From: Toxonevra muliebris
Taxonomy: Eukaryota; Arthropoda; Insecta; Diptera; Pallopteridae
DNA: 64,000 nucleotides
Assembly: GCA_963691655.1 (NCBI GenBank)
Contig: OY829328.1
Coordinates: 28,973,890 to 29,037,889, forward strand
Direction of reading: 5' to 3'
The translations under genes and the position numbers were made by a program. This document shows, piece after piece, positions 11,342-21,920 of this stretch; the first letter of the stretch is position 1; every line of letters starts with the position of its first letter. The notes under the pieces are model-generated. The model saw only the letters and a list, made by a program, of their open reading frames with translations, ran no database searches and was not told the DNA's origin.

Positions 11342-11769
11342 CCCAACGGGCCCGATTGTCAGCAGCTTGCCTGAGGAGCATAAGGTCAGCACTTGTTGTT
11401 TTTGTTTTGTTAACGAACACTTGCAGCCGAAAAGCAATCGTTTCCGAATCAAACGACGACAAGATCACCGTAATTTAAAATAACAAAACTGCTGACGCAA
11501 AGATTTCGTGAGAGGTCTTTTGAAGCATTTCGAAAAGAAGAAGAAGAATATTGTAGAGCAGGGCAGTGGAAAAAAGCTAACGAACTGCTGACGCAAAGAT
11601 CTCATGAGAGGTCTTTCGAAGCACTCCATAAGGCGTGTAAAACGGAGTGCTTTTTTTCCAATGACATGCAATGTTAAAAACGCAATGGTGTGTCATACGA
11701 AGATGAAGCGCCTACAGCTGACTTGTCAGCACTCCGAAAGGCCTTTTGGAGTGCTTTTTTACCGTTGGG
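11342..11769 (+). mobile_element. MITE with CCCAACGG ends, uninterrupted copy
   Basis: The ends are CCCAACGG at 11342-11349 and CCGTTGGG at 11762-11769, an 8-base inverted repeat. TA lies on both outer sides, but the second copy (61443-62405) does not repeat this cleanly, so the target duplication is unsettled. Inside are two 41-base direct repeats (11487-11527 and 11583-11623, starting AACTGCTGACGCAAAGAT). There are also a 26-base near-perfect palindrome at 11729-11754 centred on AAGGCCTT, and another AGCACTCC/GGAGTGCT hairpin at about 11622-11653. It has no coding capacity. The superfamily is unknown. Confidence 0.75.
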
Positions 11770-14700
11770 TAACTACTTGGCGACTGTTTTTCGTTCAGTG
11801 TATTTCCAGGTGATGCTTTTGTGAATTGTGGTGTGCTGCAAGGTATATTTGTGAGTGTGATTTTTTTGGGTTGATTTCTATTTCAATTGGATATCAAGTT
11901 TCGATTTTACTTTTTTCAACAATTCTTTCACTTGCTTTTGTGATTGCATGCTTGGCACAAATACATATAAATCATCTTATGATTTAACTGACATGATTTT
12001 ATTACTTACATGAATGACAAACTGTTTAATATCCACGAAATACCATCGTAAAATACAACAGCCAAATCATGTTGATTATGAGCAAATTTTTATTTCTTTA
12101 TTTGTTTTGTGTGATTTTTGTGGTTGAATGTTTGCATTTTTTTATTAAATGTTTTTTGTTTTATATTATTAAAAAATTAATTGCATATTTTGCACATTCT
12201 CGTTATTATTATTGCTGGCATATTTATGAATGCTTTACTTTGTCTCTGCCTTTTTTTAATATTAAATTAAATTAAAAAATTCTTTAGCCGCAAAAAGCAA
12301 AATTAAATTAAATCAAAATTTATCATTGTTATTTATCATTTTCAACCAGCACGCAGCAGCATTGTCATGTGTACATGTGCATATATATTTACATGTATGT
12401 GTGTGTCTGTGTGTAGGCGTTCATTCAGCAATTTTCAACTGTCACATATTATTAAAAAACCGACATTTCCACTTCCCCATCTCATTCCAAAGTAAGAAGT
12501 GAAAGAATAAAGGAAATAAAAATGCACAGACGAGTGCCAAATTTAAATCAACTCAATTGTATTTCATAGGCACATATGTACATATAAACACGGGCGTATA
12601 CATATGTATGTAGGTATAAATAAATCTTTTATTTTCATATATTGCAAACGATCTTTCACACACAGACATACAATCACCGGCACACATCTTCAGTATAAAA
12701 AATTCTGCATAATTTATGGCTTGAAAAATTTTCCCAGTGAACATTTTTTTAAAAAAGCAGCTACAATATCTACGGCCAGTTATAGTATTCACGCACTAAT
12801 GGATGCAAAGGTTGGGAATTGTGGGAGTTTTTAAGGTGAAAAGGAAGTTAAACGCAATTGATTTCAGCTCGGTTTCGATTTTATTTTTCGAAATCTTATT
12901 ATAGTACTTCAGGAAGCCACAAATAAATAATAATATGTACTTCAGAATAATTACACTGTACAACAAAATGGGACTTTAAAACAGTATCTGAGTTGTGACT
13001 CGGGTTTTCTGGAGTCTTTTTAGCTGCTGATCGTGAATCAGGAAAAAATTTTCGGGTCTCTTGTACATATTCGTTTTTTGAAAATCTTATAAGGTTGGAT
13101 ATGTTCAAGGATGAAAAATGTTTTTTCGTTGTTTTTTTTTGTATTTTTTTGAATTTGGAATGAAAAAAGAAATGTTTATAAAATTTCAATTTTTCGTGTA
13201 TATTTCAAAATATATATATATATATTTCCAAAATGCACGAACAAATTTAAATTTAATTAACATTTTTTAGGACTTTGTATGTCAGGTAAAGGGGAGAGGA
13301 AAAGAAATCGAAAAAGAAAAGGCAACCTCAAAAATTTAAAATCATTCGTACAGTACCTAGTACTTGAATAGAGTAATAATTCCAGTAGGCTCCTTTTTTA
13401 CTACAGACTTAAGGAGCAACTTCGTTTCCGAAAAATACTCCATTATTTACTGAAGAGCAGTGAATTTGAATGAGCAGCCGATATAGGTTCATCATTGGCA
13501 AATACTAATGTCTTTTACTCTGTGAGCTAATCTTTACCTATTACTGATTCATTAACATAGTTCTTCCTGTATTGACTCGAAGACGAGAAAAAAAAAGTTT
13601 TCTCTCGATAAAATCGAACCGACATCAATTTAATCTTCTTTAGTTGGGCAATTGTTGTTGTTCAACGCTGTCTAAATTATTATAAAGACCAGTACCTAGC
13701 GGTTATCTAAACCATGTAATGTGAACCAGCATTGGCATATATAATTTTTTTTTTGGAAATTAACCTAAACTGCAAGAGCTGTCAATTAACATTACTTTGG
13801 TAGTGAGACACCATTAGCAACTGACTTTTTCAGCCAAATTTCGTGCCAAGGGTATGGGAACTTCTTACTGGGTTGGTATATACAATACATTAAAGTTTAT
13901 ATGAAAAATTATGTATTTGTTGAGAAGGGGGAAAAAACTTGGCTGCAAAAACAATACAAAATCAAGCAACTAACATTTTATTGCTTACATAGAATAAGTT
14001 TACAATTTTACAAATTAGGAATGCTAAATTGCATACATATTAAATATCCATATTAGGTATTTTTATTATTCTCTTTTTACTAAATATAGCTTAAACCCAC
14101 ACACAAAGTGTGAAGTACTTTGCTGCTTCAAATTAGTGTTCATGGTCTATATTTTTCCATATTGCAATTATATATTTTTTTTTTTTTTTGGCTGTGATTT
14201 ATTCATTGTGCAAATGTTAAATCTATTTGTATAATTTTATTTTTATTATATTTATAGAATTACTAAATTATTTTCAATGAAGTATAATTGAATTACTTAA
14301 TGTTTGAACTTTATAGTGGAAATTATATAATGATTGTTAAATCATATAATGCAATAATTTTTAATTCGCACTTTGAAAGAGCTGCAAAAATCAGTTGAAA
14401 ATGGTAATACTCTGGGTTGGGTATAATTTTTTCCTATATAGGAAATTTACATATTTGCAGGCAGACCAGAAGTTAATGTTTAATATTGCTTATAATCAAA
14501 TTGAAAAAAAAAACTGATTAAATTTAAAATTGAAATTATTTAATTTTCATAATATTTTTTTTTTTTGGAGTTTTCCTTTCAGATTTAGACTACGGATTAA
14601 TAATCTCTGCCCTCGTTTCTGGTTACAATTTTGCATTAATACTTTTCACAGTGGTATTCTTTAGAAACCTTTTCAAATATTAGATTATATATTATACCAA

Positions 14701-15034
14701 TAGATAAAATCTCAGTTTTCATTGAGGCCCATAGATCTACCGGTGACCCATAAAGAGAAATTAAGTTCCCATAGAAAGTTAAACAAAAATTTAAAAACAT
14801 GGAAAATTTTGGTTGAGTAAATAGGTTTCCCAAAAAAAATTTTGTAGAAATTGTTAGCAATTGAAAATATGTTGAAAATTTACTAGTTACTTTAAATTGG
14901 GATACGTTTGTGATTGATATGCAACCGAATTTAGTTTGTAATTTCTTTACAACGAAATTTTTTAATTTTTTTTTTTGAGCGTGAACCAAATTGCAAATTT
15001 GGAGATTTAAAAATATGATTCGTTTGCGATTTAA
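11770..15034. other. No gene seen; simple repeats
   Basis: AT-rich sequence with TATG/ACATA words around 12380-12410 and 12570-12620, a (TA)n tract at 13211-13226 and poly-T at 14170-14189. The hydrophobic frame at 12069-12275 comes from T-rich sequence and is not supported as a gene. Confidence 0.5.
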
Positions 15035-15164
15035 CCCTGATATGCCCAATGTCCTATACGCAGTATGCTTCAGAAATGTTTGATTTTGATTAAATGAGAA
15101 TGTATTCAATCAAAACTTCAACTTTCTGAAGTGTGCTACATACAGGTTATTGGGCATATCGGCG
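15035..15164. mobile_element. TTAA-flanked hairpin MITE, piggyBac-like
   Basis: TTAA lies at 15031-15034 and 15165-15168. The element starts CCCTGATATGCCCAAT and, on the other strand, CGCCGATATGCCCAAT. The similarity runs on for about 43 bases on each side to CTTCAGAAA, and inner pieces (GATTTTGATT against AATCAAAAC) pair as well, so nearly all 130 bases can fold into one hairpin. TTAA target duplication and C-starting ends are the hallmarks of piggyBac-type elements. It has no coding capacity. Confidence 0.75.
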
Positions 15165-16633
15165 TTAATCAAAATTAAATAGTTCGCGAACTGTAATTTC
15201 GAATCAACATTTTTTTCTTCTTTAAAAAAAAGAACACGTAGCGGATTTAAATAAAAACGAGAACAGCTCATATTTAAAATTATCCGATGAAAACAAAAAA
15301 AAATACATAAAATTAACCGTTGTACCTTCGATGTTGTTCACTTTGATTTGAGAGAAGCCGATTTTCGAACACTGGAATTTTAATATTTATTTCTATTTCT
15401 TTTTAATTTTTTTTTTTGCTTTTAAAGTCAAGCAAAAAAACTAAAAACTTCTTCTTTTTTTAAAATAGTTTTTGTTGCTAATAGTAAAAAATGTGTAAAA
15501 AATATAAAAGATCTACTTGTAATTTGTAGCTCTATAACCATAATTTGTTTAACTTTCATAAAAGATAATCAGGCATATGTAGAGGTGTAATGGGTTTCAT
15601 GATTGTGGAAGTCCTAAGAAACCATGATTTCAGTACAAAATATGGACCTCTATTAAAATTCGGGAATGAAAGGATTAAATGAAAAAAAAAACAAACTAAA
15701 AGGGATAATAGCTGCGTTTTATTCGCCACTTGCTTCTAGTTATGTATAACTAGCAGCGATAATTGTATGGGAAAACAAAGCCGCAGAGATAACACGTATA
15801 ATTATAGCCGTTATGTATACTTAAAAGTAGTTTAACTACATCAAATTCTATTGTGAACTGCTATAAGTGAAAGAAGAAGCATGACAGTTTGGCAAAAACA
15901 CAAAAAAGGAAAAGATTCGAAAAGATGTAAAAAATTAGCGTTAAATATTCTTATAAAGAGTAAAAATTAAAAACAATGCCCCGATTGACCCCAATGGCTG
16001 GGAGCAGTTGCTGAGCAGTTTCATTATGGATTACAATATAATGAAGAAGAGACTTAAAAGTTTGGTCGTTTTATTCGCACATGTTAAACTAGCTTGCGAA
16101 TAAAACGCAGCTAATGAAAAGACCAATAAAATGTTGACTAATTTTAATTGTTGTTTTCATTTCTAATTATTTGTTGAATTAACTTATGATTTAATTTTAG
16201 TAATTGTAAATTATTTATTGTCTCCATCAAAACCACCGCGTTGAAGCAAAATAACTGTTGTCTTTACCAAAGACTCGACAAAAAGAAAAATTAAAAGATA
16301 TAAAAAAAAAAATCTTCACTCCTAAAATATTTTTAGCTCGATCTCGAATGACTGAAATTTTGCGAATGAACTAAATACATAAAAATTAGAACAAAAATAT
16401 TTTTGTTTGCAAATCTTATTTTGTCGAGTTCGAGTTAACGCAGAATTTAATTTTTCGTTTCGTGTGCCAAATTTTAGGTCATACTGCTGCCGTTAATCAG
16501 TTAACTAAAATCAGAGCAACAATTTTTGACAAAAAACTGGAAACCTGTATTTTGGGTCACCGGTGATCAAAGGTTCCGAAAGGATTAAACACTATACTTT
16601 GTTCATTTAAATCAGAAAAAAATAAGTTTTGTA
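15165..16633. other. No gene seen
   Basis: AT-rich sequence with A and T runs (15299-15303, 15404-15416, 16300-16311). No motif recognised. Confidence 0.5.
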
Positions 16634-16843
16634 CTAGTGATGTAACGGATGTCAGTTTAGCGGATGCGGGTGTCAGCAAAAGCTAACATTCGCAAATGTG
16701 AATATGGATGTGGATTTTCATATCAAATTCTTCAAGAAAATATAGAGAAGTTTGCCCAATTTAAACATTCGTTATACATTAGCCAGTAAAATTTCGAATG
16801 CGGATGCAAATGTTGCAAATACAGACAATCATTACATCACTAG
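16634..16843. mobile_element. Short inverted-repeat element (210 bases)
   Basis: The left end CTAGTGATGTAACGGATG at 16634 is matched on the minus strand from 16843 by CTAGTGATGTAATGATTG. 'CGGATG' words recur inside (16646, 16660, 16800). Eight-base flanking duplications, as for hAT elements, are not evident, so the class is open. No coding capacity. Confidence 0.5.
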
Positions 16844-18589
16844 TTTTTCAATTTCTGTCCTTAAGTTTTTCGATTTTCTTAAGAATAATATTACATATCA
16901 TGTTTCTATTTGGTTACTTCGTCCATTATTGGGTTAAACGTCAAGAACGTATGTTTAATAACATTTGGAATATTTATGTATATATATTTCTTGCCAATTG
17001 TTGTAATTTTTATTGCAATTTAAATGTCTATCCATTAGTATGAAAATATATCTATTCAAGAAGCAACAGAAAAACCAACAACAACATTTTATATTCTTTT
17101 CAAATTAAAAACTGTCGACTGTCGAGAATATTGCTGCCACAATGAACCAACGCATTGCATACACGTCTCTAGACAATCACTAAATAGACTACCCGTAAAT
17201 CCAGAATGATAGTTGCTTGCGCCAATGGTTGGTCGCTCGGACGGTCAATGTTATGTTATTATTGTGTGCGATGGTGATAATGAATTTCATGTCAATCTTT
17301 ATTTGGCAAGTGAATGTCATGTTAAAAATCAACGCATTACACATATACAATTGCAAACACATACATACATACATACATACATACATAGATGTGTATAGTA
17401 AAAACGCAACGGAAATGAAAATATCGATATGGACGATGAAAGCAAAAGAAATATAAGAAATAAAACCATCAGCAATACATTTGACATGCATGCTAGTAAG
17501 GGCTGAAGCTGGAATAAAATTTTTAAGTATGTATTTTAGATAAAAATAAAAAAAAAACTCTGACAACGCACATTTTTAGAACAATTATTCGGCATCAAGT
17601 TAATGAATGATACAGTAATGCATAGTACAAATCCAAGTCCGAGTCCAAACAAAATAAATAAATAAGTAAATTAAGAGAGTAGATAATTCTCAAATGGACT
17701 CATGCATATATACGATACCTCAATATACTCATGTATATATGTATTAAGATAAAAACTAAACAAAGAAATGTACAAGAAAAATAAACACAACTGAATAGAA
17801 ACTCTGAGAAACTTCCGCATTACGCACAAATGAAGCTGTCATTTCAAATGTCAATTTGAGTGAAGTAAACTTCACAGTTAATGTGGCTATTGCTTGTTTG
17901 CTTGCCTGACTGCCTGCCTGTGCCTCCGTGCATTTATTGCATATATATTGCTCGTGTTGATATGTTGCTGCTGTTGTTCGCTTACTATACATAGTTAATG
18001 CCCGCGCCTCGGCATTGTGTTTTTGTATAGCGCGTGACGTTTATTTATTTAAGCGAGATAAGGAAAACACTATTAGCAACTTAAAATTAGAATCGTTTGT
18101 TAGTTTATGCTACAGAATCATGGTCAGTAGTAGTATTTGATGGATTTGCAGACTTTATTGCAAACACCAAACAGCAATTGCAATAAAAATGTATTGCGAA
18201 AGACAATGATCAGAATTGAAAATGTGCGATTGAGTTTGCCAAGTTTAAAAGAGAGAGAGAGAGAGAGTGTGTGAGAGAGAGATAGCAAAATGAAGGCAAC
18301 TAATGAGCGACACGTCACTGTTCTAGATGAATTAGGGCCAAGCATTAAAATGTTATGTTGTCCTGAATCAAGAATTGCGTTGAGCAATTGAATGATTAAA
18401 ACTATGGTTATAAATTTGTTAAGTCCCAATTTAGATTTGACAGTAAAAATTCCGCAATACATGTCTTTGTGCGGGAGAGAGGAGAAGCGAAAGGGGAAAA
18501 GTACAGACTTGCTCGTACTGGCAATTCTTCGTTTTAGTGGCATTCGTTTTTATCTGCCATTTTATTTTTGTTTTTTAATTCTTAAAGCG
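16844..18589. other. No gene seen; microsatellites
   Basis: A (CATA)n tract lies at 17360-17388 and a (GA)n/(GT)n tract at 18250-18293. Open frames here largely translate these tracts or AT-rich sequence. Confidence 0.5.
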
Positions 18590-18900
18590 CCGCACAGTGT
18601 GGCGAGTTCATGTAGTGAGCGGACAAAATTAGAAGGAGTTATTGTAAACTAATGAAATTTGGTATACATCGTTTTTATGAGCAGCGAAGCTAATACACAA
18701 AATCTTAGGAAAATCGGATTAAAATCACGCCCACCTCTCATATAACTTTTTGAATGTTTTAAAGAAAAGTAATGTTATATCGAAAAAAATAATGGCAAAA
18801 AGTTGAAAATTCTTCAGAACAGTCCCCAAGGTTACTAAAAGGTGCCTATAAAACTATTTTGCTATCGGCCACGCCCACCTTTCATATTAAAAAAAATTAA
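18590..18900. repeat. Possible decayed dispersed repeat
   Basis: Two short stretches share CACGCCCACCT (18726 and 18870) within sequence that also holds 'AATTTGGTATACATCG' and 'GAAAATCGGATTAAAA', wording typical of old dispersed fly repeats as I remember them. No ends or coding sequence can be defined. Confidence 0.3.
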
Positions 18901-19620
18901 ATGTGGGATTTAAATACATACATATTTAATTTTTTTGTTTATTTCATATTGTTATCCTTTGATATCCACACATTAACTTTAGTTGTCATCATCATCGCTA
19001 GTTTACCTATCTGGAGAAACCGTACTGTCATCGCCCTCTGTGCCTTTATATGCTTCTGACAGTATGAATTGTTCTATTTTATTTTAGCCTGGCTTTCCCG
19101 GCCCCATACATTCTAGCTAGCACTAAATTTGAAGATAAATTCCTCAGATTTTTCTCTTTTTTTACACCATCAAGCGTGTTGGCTTGCTTATTGCTTTTTA
19201 CTTGCAACCAAGCATTAAAAACCACTTTCATTTCCGCACGGATACTCACTGAAAAAGTTGTGTATCTTAAGAAAAAGCAGACGAAAGCAGCTGAAACTTT
19301 CAAATATTAATCTACATACTTACTTGCTTAAAAGAAATATAAAAAAAATTCAAGGTGTTATTTTTTATTTAACTTTAAAGTTCAGACTTTTAATTATTTA
19401 GAGTGCTTTCTTTACATTGCTTTACAATATCGGTAAAAATCAGACGTCAAAAATCTATATGCAAGTTTAGCATTACCTGCTTTAAAAAATTACCTAATTA
19501 TATGTTATCAACACTTTTGATTCATATATCGAGTTACACTCAAGTTATCGAAATTCAAAGATGAAGCATAAATTTGACTTTGTAATATGGTAGAATGAAG
19601 ACATAAACATAAGTACTTCA
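18901..19620. other. No gene seen
   Basis: AT-rich, with a slightly more balanced stretch at 18980-19260 that has stops in all frames. Confidence 0.45.
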
Positions 19621-19905
19621 GTGTTAAATATTTAGGACTACACGTTGATAAAAGATTAAATTGGAAAGAGCATATAAAAGCGAAATCTGAGCTGAGTCTT
19701 GAGAACAAACTACTACTTTATAAAACGATATTGCAACCAGTTTGGGCATACGAAGTTCAATTGTGGGGTATCCCTAGTTATTCAAACTAAGAGATACTAC
19801 AACGCTGTCAACCCAAAACACTGAGATTTTAAGCAAAATCACGCAGGTTTGTAACTAACAACGTATTGCACAAAGACCTAAATATTCTAAAGATAAAAGC
19901 TTTTG
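19621..19905 (+). pseudogene. Jockey-type LINE reverse transcriptase, C-terminal scrap
   Basis: Frame starting at 19623 reads VKYLGLHVDKRLNWKEHI, then SLENKLLLYKTILQPVW, AYEVQLWGI, EILQRCQPKTLRF and NNVLHKDLNILKIK. This is the order of motifs following the palm of Jockey-clade reverse transcriptases ('VKYLG-x-LD-RL-W--HI', 'LLYK-ILKP-W-YGIQLWG', 'Q-K-LR'). About 20 residues normally found between the HI-AK and the LSLENK segments are missing, and in-frame stops occur after PSYSN and TLRF. The reverse transcriptase would copy the element's RNA at a nicked target; this scrap is inactive. Flanking sequence is not recognisable as LINE. Confidence 0.7.
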
Positions 19906-21665
19906 TATTCACTTGCTTTGTTTTTTGGTATGACATTTGCTAGTACATTAAGCTAGTACATCGCTCAATATCACTTTTGGGAGGATAGTTTTTATTCTAT
20001 TTGCATATCTTTTGAAGTTTTAATGGTATTATTACATTTGATATATTAGCTTTATTAGATCGAACCATTATAGCTCTCCTGTTTCTGGTGCTAATGTAAT
20101 ACGAGGTTTATGAAGTGCTTTTTTCCATAATTATTAATTTTGGAAATTAAGAGCTTTTCTAAGGTAGTCTCGGCCAAGGATAAAGTTAAATTCTTAAAAA
20201 ATGCCAAATGGATCACTTCTGCGATTTAGTTCTTAAATGCTTGACTCGAGTACCAGTTCAACGGGTTTGATTTTCAGGTAGAGATTTGAATCCACCAAAA
20301 AAAAAAAGAAAAAAATTATAGATTTTGGGACGATATAAAGAAAATCCCTGATAGGAAAGAGAAAATGTGAATACAGGGTAGGAATCAGCGATCTTAAATT
20401 TCTATTAATTCTCGACCCATTATAAACCAATCTATAACTGAATAAATGTTTCCTATTGTTAATATTTTCCACGATCCTTTGCCTTGGAAATAGATCATAG
20501 AAATGATTTGCTACAAGAACAAGTTTTCACCAAAATGCGTAACGTTCCAGTAAGTTTTCATCCGTCTATACCTTCGAAATTATTAGACATCGAAATAAAG
20601 TTAATGAATAAGCAAAAACAAAACAAAAAAAATGCTTACGTACATAACACTCCAGCCCGCGATTTAGTTAACATAGAGAATTTTTATTTTTTATTCCCCC
20701 TCCCCCCCCCCCCCCCCCCCCAAAATGTTTCCTGTATCCGCCACTGCAAGAGTCTTACATAGGTATTAATATGAGAGTGATGAGAAGAGATGTTACTCCA
20801 TAAAATTTCTCAAAGCTACTGGAAATAGGCTTAGAAACACCAATTTAGCTATTGAAGATTTGCCGCAGTTCCGCAATATGTGGTGAATACAAACAAAATC
20901 AATCAATGAACCAATTTTGATTGCATATTACAAGGTTTATTATAAAAAATTTAAGATGAGATCTTGTACCAGAACTTTTAAATTTAATTTATTTTAAAAA
21001 CCTATTTTGGATCCCTTATCTCTGTTCTGATCGGTTATTGAAAAAATCTAGATCTTTTGATTTTTCTTTAACCATTGATAGGTTCTCAAAAATGGCATTT
21101 CATGATTGTCCTTTGGAGTATTTTTATTTCATATGAATGCCCTTCGAAAAGCTCAGTCTAGGCCCGCCATGGGCTGTTGTGATATAAAAGAAGAAGAAGA
21201 AGATGAATGCCCTCACATGGTGTTAATTTTATCTTGATAACCTCTACGCCAATTTTTGTATGAATGTTTCCCTAACTATGCTTTTTTTAAGATATAAAAT
21301 TGAAAGCCCGCAAGGTGAAATTTGGACTTACTGATATACTTCCTTTGGCAAAGTATATAATAATAATAAACTTAAAATTTGATCTTCTTTTCTGAGATTT
21401 TTCTTAAGCCAGATTTTATCTGATGCAGTTCTTAATAGAAGTAAAGTATTTAAGTTATATATATATATTTTTAGTACTTATATTATAATTCAGAATCATT
21501 GAATTACTCCATATATTCATATATTTTACCTGATTTGATAATCAAAAGTCATCAGACACATACCTGCAAAAGAAAAATAATAATGCATTAAATAAAATTG
21601 TATGGAATAATGATTGAATTGTTATAAAAAAATATTTTAAAACTATTATATAAGTGCTTATATTA
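19906..21665. other. No gene seen; contains a poly-C tract beside a hAT-like end motif
   Basis: C-tract at 20696-20721 is followed by TGTATCCGCCACTG, ending at 20746. Read on the other strand this begins CAGTGGCGGATACA, which resembles terminal inverted repeats of some hAT elements. No partner end is found. A GAA repeat lies at 21188-21203 and a (TA)n tract near 21457-21470. Confidence 0.35.
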
Positions 21666-21669
21666 TTAA

Positions 21670-21916
21670 CACGGATCCGTCGTTGGTATCAAATTGATAC
21701 ACATTTTAAATTTAAATTGTTTCACATGCTTCATAGTTCACATGAACAACTAAATAATATAACTAAAAAAATGCTATAAAATTTTTTTATTGAATAAAAT
21801 TGTAGAAAGGTTCATAATTAAATAAAAATATTCCAAAAAAATTTTGTTTAATCATTTTTTGGTTCTATTTTAATTCTGGGATTACATTGTATCAAATTGA
21901 TACATCAGCGACTGAT
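21670..21916. mobile_element. TTAA-flanked short element with GTATCAAATTGATAC palindromes
   Basis: TTAA is present at 21666-21669 and 21917-21920. Near each end lies the same palindrome-like word GTATCAAATTGATAC (21687 and 21888), and outside it an inverted match, CGTCGTTG on the left against CAGTCGCTG read inward from the right. The 247 bases between have no coding capacity. This resembles non-autonomous piggyBac-type elements, but the outermost bases pair poorly and TTAA is common in AT-rich DNA. Confidence 0.5.
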
Positions 21917-21920
21917 TTAA

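Noticed and set aside
12069..12275. Hydrophobic 68-residue frame resembling a membrane peptide
   Set aside because: It is a translation of T-rich sequence; no conserved motif, promoter or context supports a gene.
14636..15109. 157-residue minus-strand frame
   Set aside because: It runs into the hairpin MITE at 15035-15164 and has low-complexity AT-driven composition; no domain is visible.
17360..17388. Short regular repeats considered as a CRISPR array
   Set aside because: A four-base microsatellite in an animal genome; no spacers or direct repeats of CRISPR type exist anywhere in the window.
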